Shown here: positions 51,458 through 51,574 of the stretch, piece after piece
Position numbering within the stretch: the first letter of the stretch is position 1
How the letters are laid out: each line of letters opens with the position of its first letter
NCBI GenBank assembly: GCA_015478665.1
Contig: JADMII010000017.1
Span: 1 to 51,574 of the forward strand
DNA: 51,574 nt
Source of the DNA: Dehalococcoidia bacterium
Lineage (GTDB): Bacteria > Chloroflexota > Dehalococcoidia > DSTF01 > JACRBR01
Reading direction: 5' to 3'
Made by a program: the position numbers and the translations under genes
Notes under the pieces: model-generated
Databases searched by the model: none
The model's input: the letters and a program-made list of their open reading frames with translations, nothing else
Told to the model about the DNA's origin: nothing

Positions 51458-51482
51458 GGGGAGGACGCTGCTCGTCCTCCCC
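51458..51482 (+). terminator. 10-bp hairpin after the ScyD-like gene
   Basis: GGGGAGGACG (51458-51467), loop CTGCT, CGTCCTCCCC (51473-51482). The stem is identical to that at 32816-32840; only the loop differs. It lies 28 bp after the stop and likely ends transcription or protects the mRNA end. Confidence 0.7.
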
Positions 51483-51523
51483 GCCTTCTGTGCCCTTCGT
51501 GGAGACGCTCGGCCGCGGCCTAG

Positions 51524-51574
51524 CAGGGTGTTGAAAAAAGTAGCTGAAACGGGATCGACTCGCGATCTGCGAGG
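51524..51574. mobile_element. terminal end of an insertion sequence (right window edge)
   Basis: From CTAG (51520-51523) the sequence runs CAGGGTGTTGAAAAAAG and on to the end of the window, with no coding signal in 51 bp. It matches, in inverted orientation, the first 50 bases of the window. The IS body lies beyond the window. Confidence 0.65.

Overview
The window is a 51.6-kb piece of a very GC-rich bacterial chromosome. It most likely comes from the phylum Chloroflexota, perhaps a Dehalococcoidia-like lineage. The reasons are an EF-Tu with the switch sequence [14 protein letters not shown], Thr/Pro-rich linkers in exported proteins, an ECF sigma factor paired with a DUF5667-type membrane protein, LPxTG-like surface anchors, and no outer-membrane genes. 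The phylum is an inference. No 16S gene is present, and a search with EF-Tu, PheT and RarA would settle it.

Both ends of the window are the two ends of one type of insertion sequence. Each is joined to a CTAG target site, so this is probably a contig bounded by copies of a repeat. The left IS end truncates a DNA methyltransferase gene that also carries a frameshift.

Layout. 1-5.2 kb: methyltransferase remnant, rimI-like acetyltransferase, a lipoprotein lytic transglycosylase, and an unknown 160-aa protein. 5.2-9 kb: pheST. 9-13.5 kb: an LPxTG-like surface protein, a small protein, rarA, a DUF72 protein and an acidic protein. 13.6-18.2 kb: a molybdopterin oxidoreductase, a fused two-domain siroheme-decarboxylase-like protein, a CitE-type lyase, a VOC protein and an archaeal-type tyrosyl-tRNA synthetase. 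18.2-25.4 kb: a broken Lon N-domain gene, a GMC oxidoreductase, a BON-domain membrane protein, an aldehyde dehydrogenase and two divergent crotonases.

25.6-30.3 kb is the translation core: a strong promoter, two tRNA-Thr genes, tuf, rpmG, secE, nusG, rplK and rplA. The usual rplJ-rplL do not follow. Instead, 31-34.8 kb holds a peptide-type ABC importer (binding protein and two permeases, no ATPase). 35-37.8 kb has an APH-type phosphotransferase, a partner of unknown function, and a formyltransferase resembling the hydrolase domain of 10-formyl-THF dehydrogenase. 37.9-42.8 kb, on the minus strand, holds an O-antigen-ligase/TPR protein, an ECF sigma factor and its DUF5667 partner.

43.2-47.7 kb looks like a storage-lipid or granule neighbourhood: a WS/DGAT acyltransferase, an alpha/beta hydrolase, a phasin-like protein, a PadR regulator with a palindromic operator in the phasin promoter, and a PhaE-like protein. 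No PHA synthase is visible. 47.9-51.4 kb has two membrane proteins, tRNA-Ala and a ScyD/ScyE-like surface protein with a second LPxTG-like anchor.

Non-coding structure is rich. There is a four-copy REP-like hairpin family, a 67-bp tandem repeat, two distant hairpins with the same 10-bp stem, and several TAYACT boxes only 5-7 nt from start codons, which suggests leaderless transcripts.
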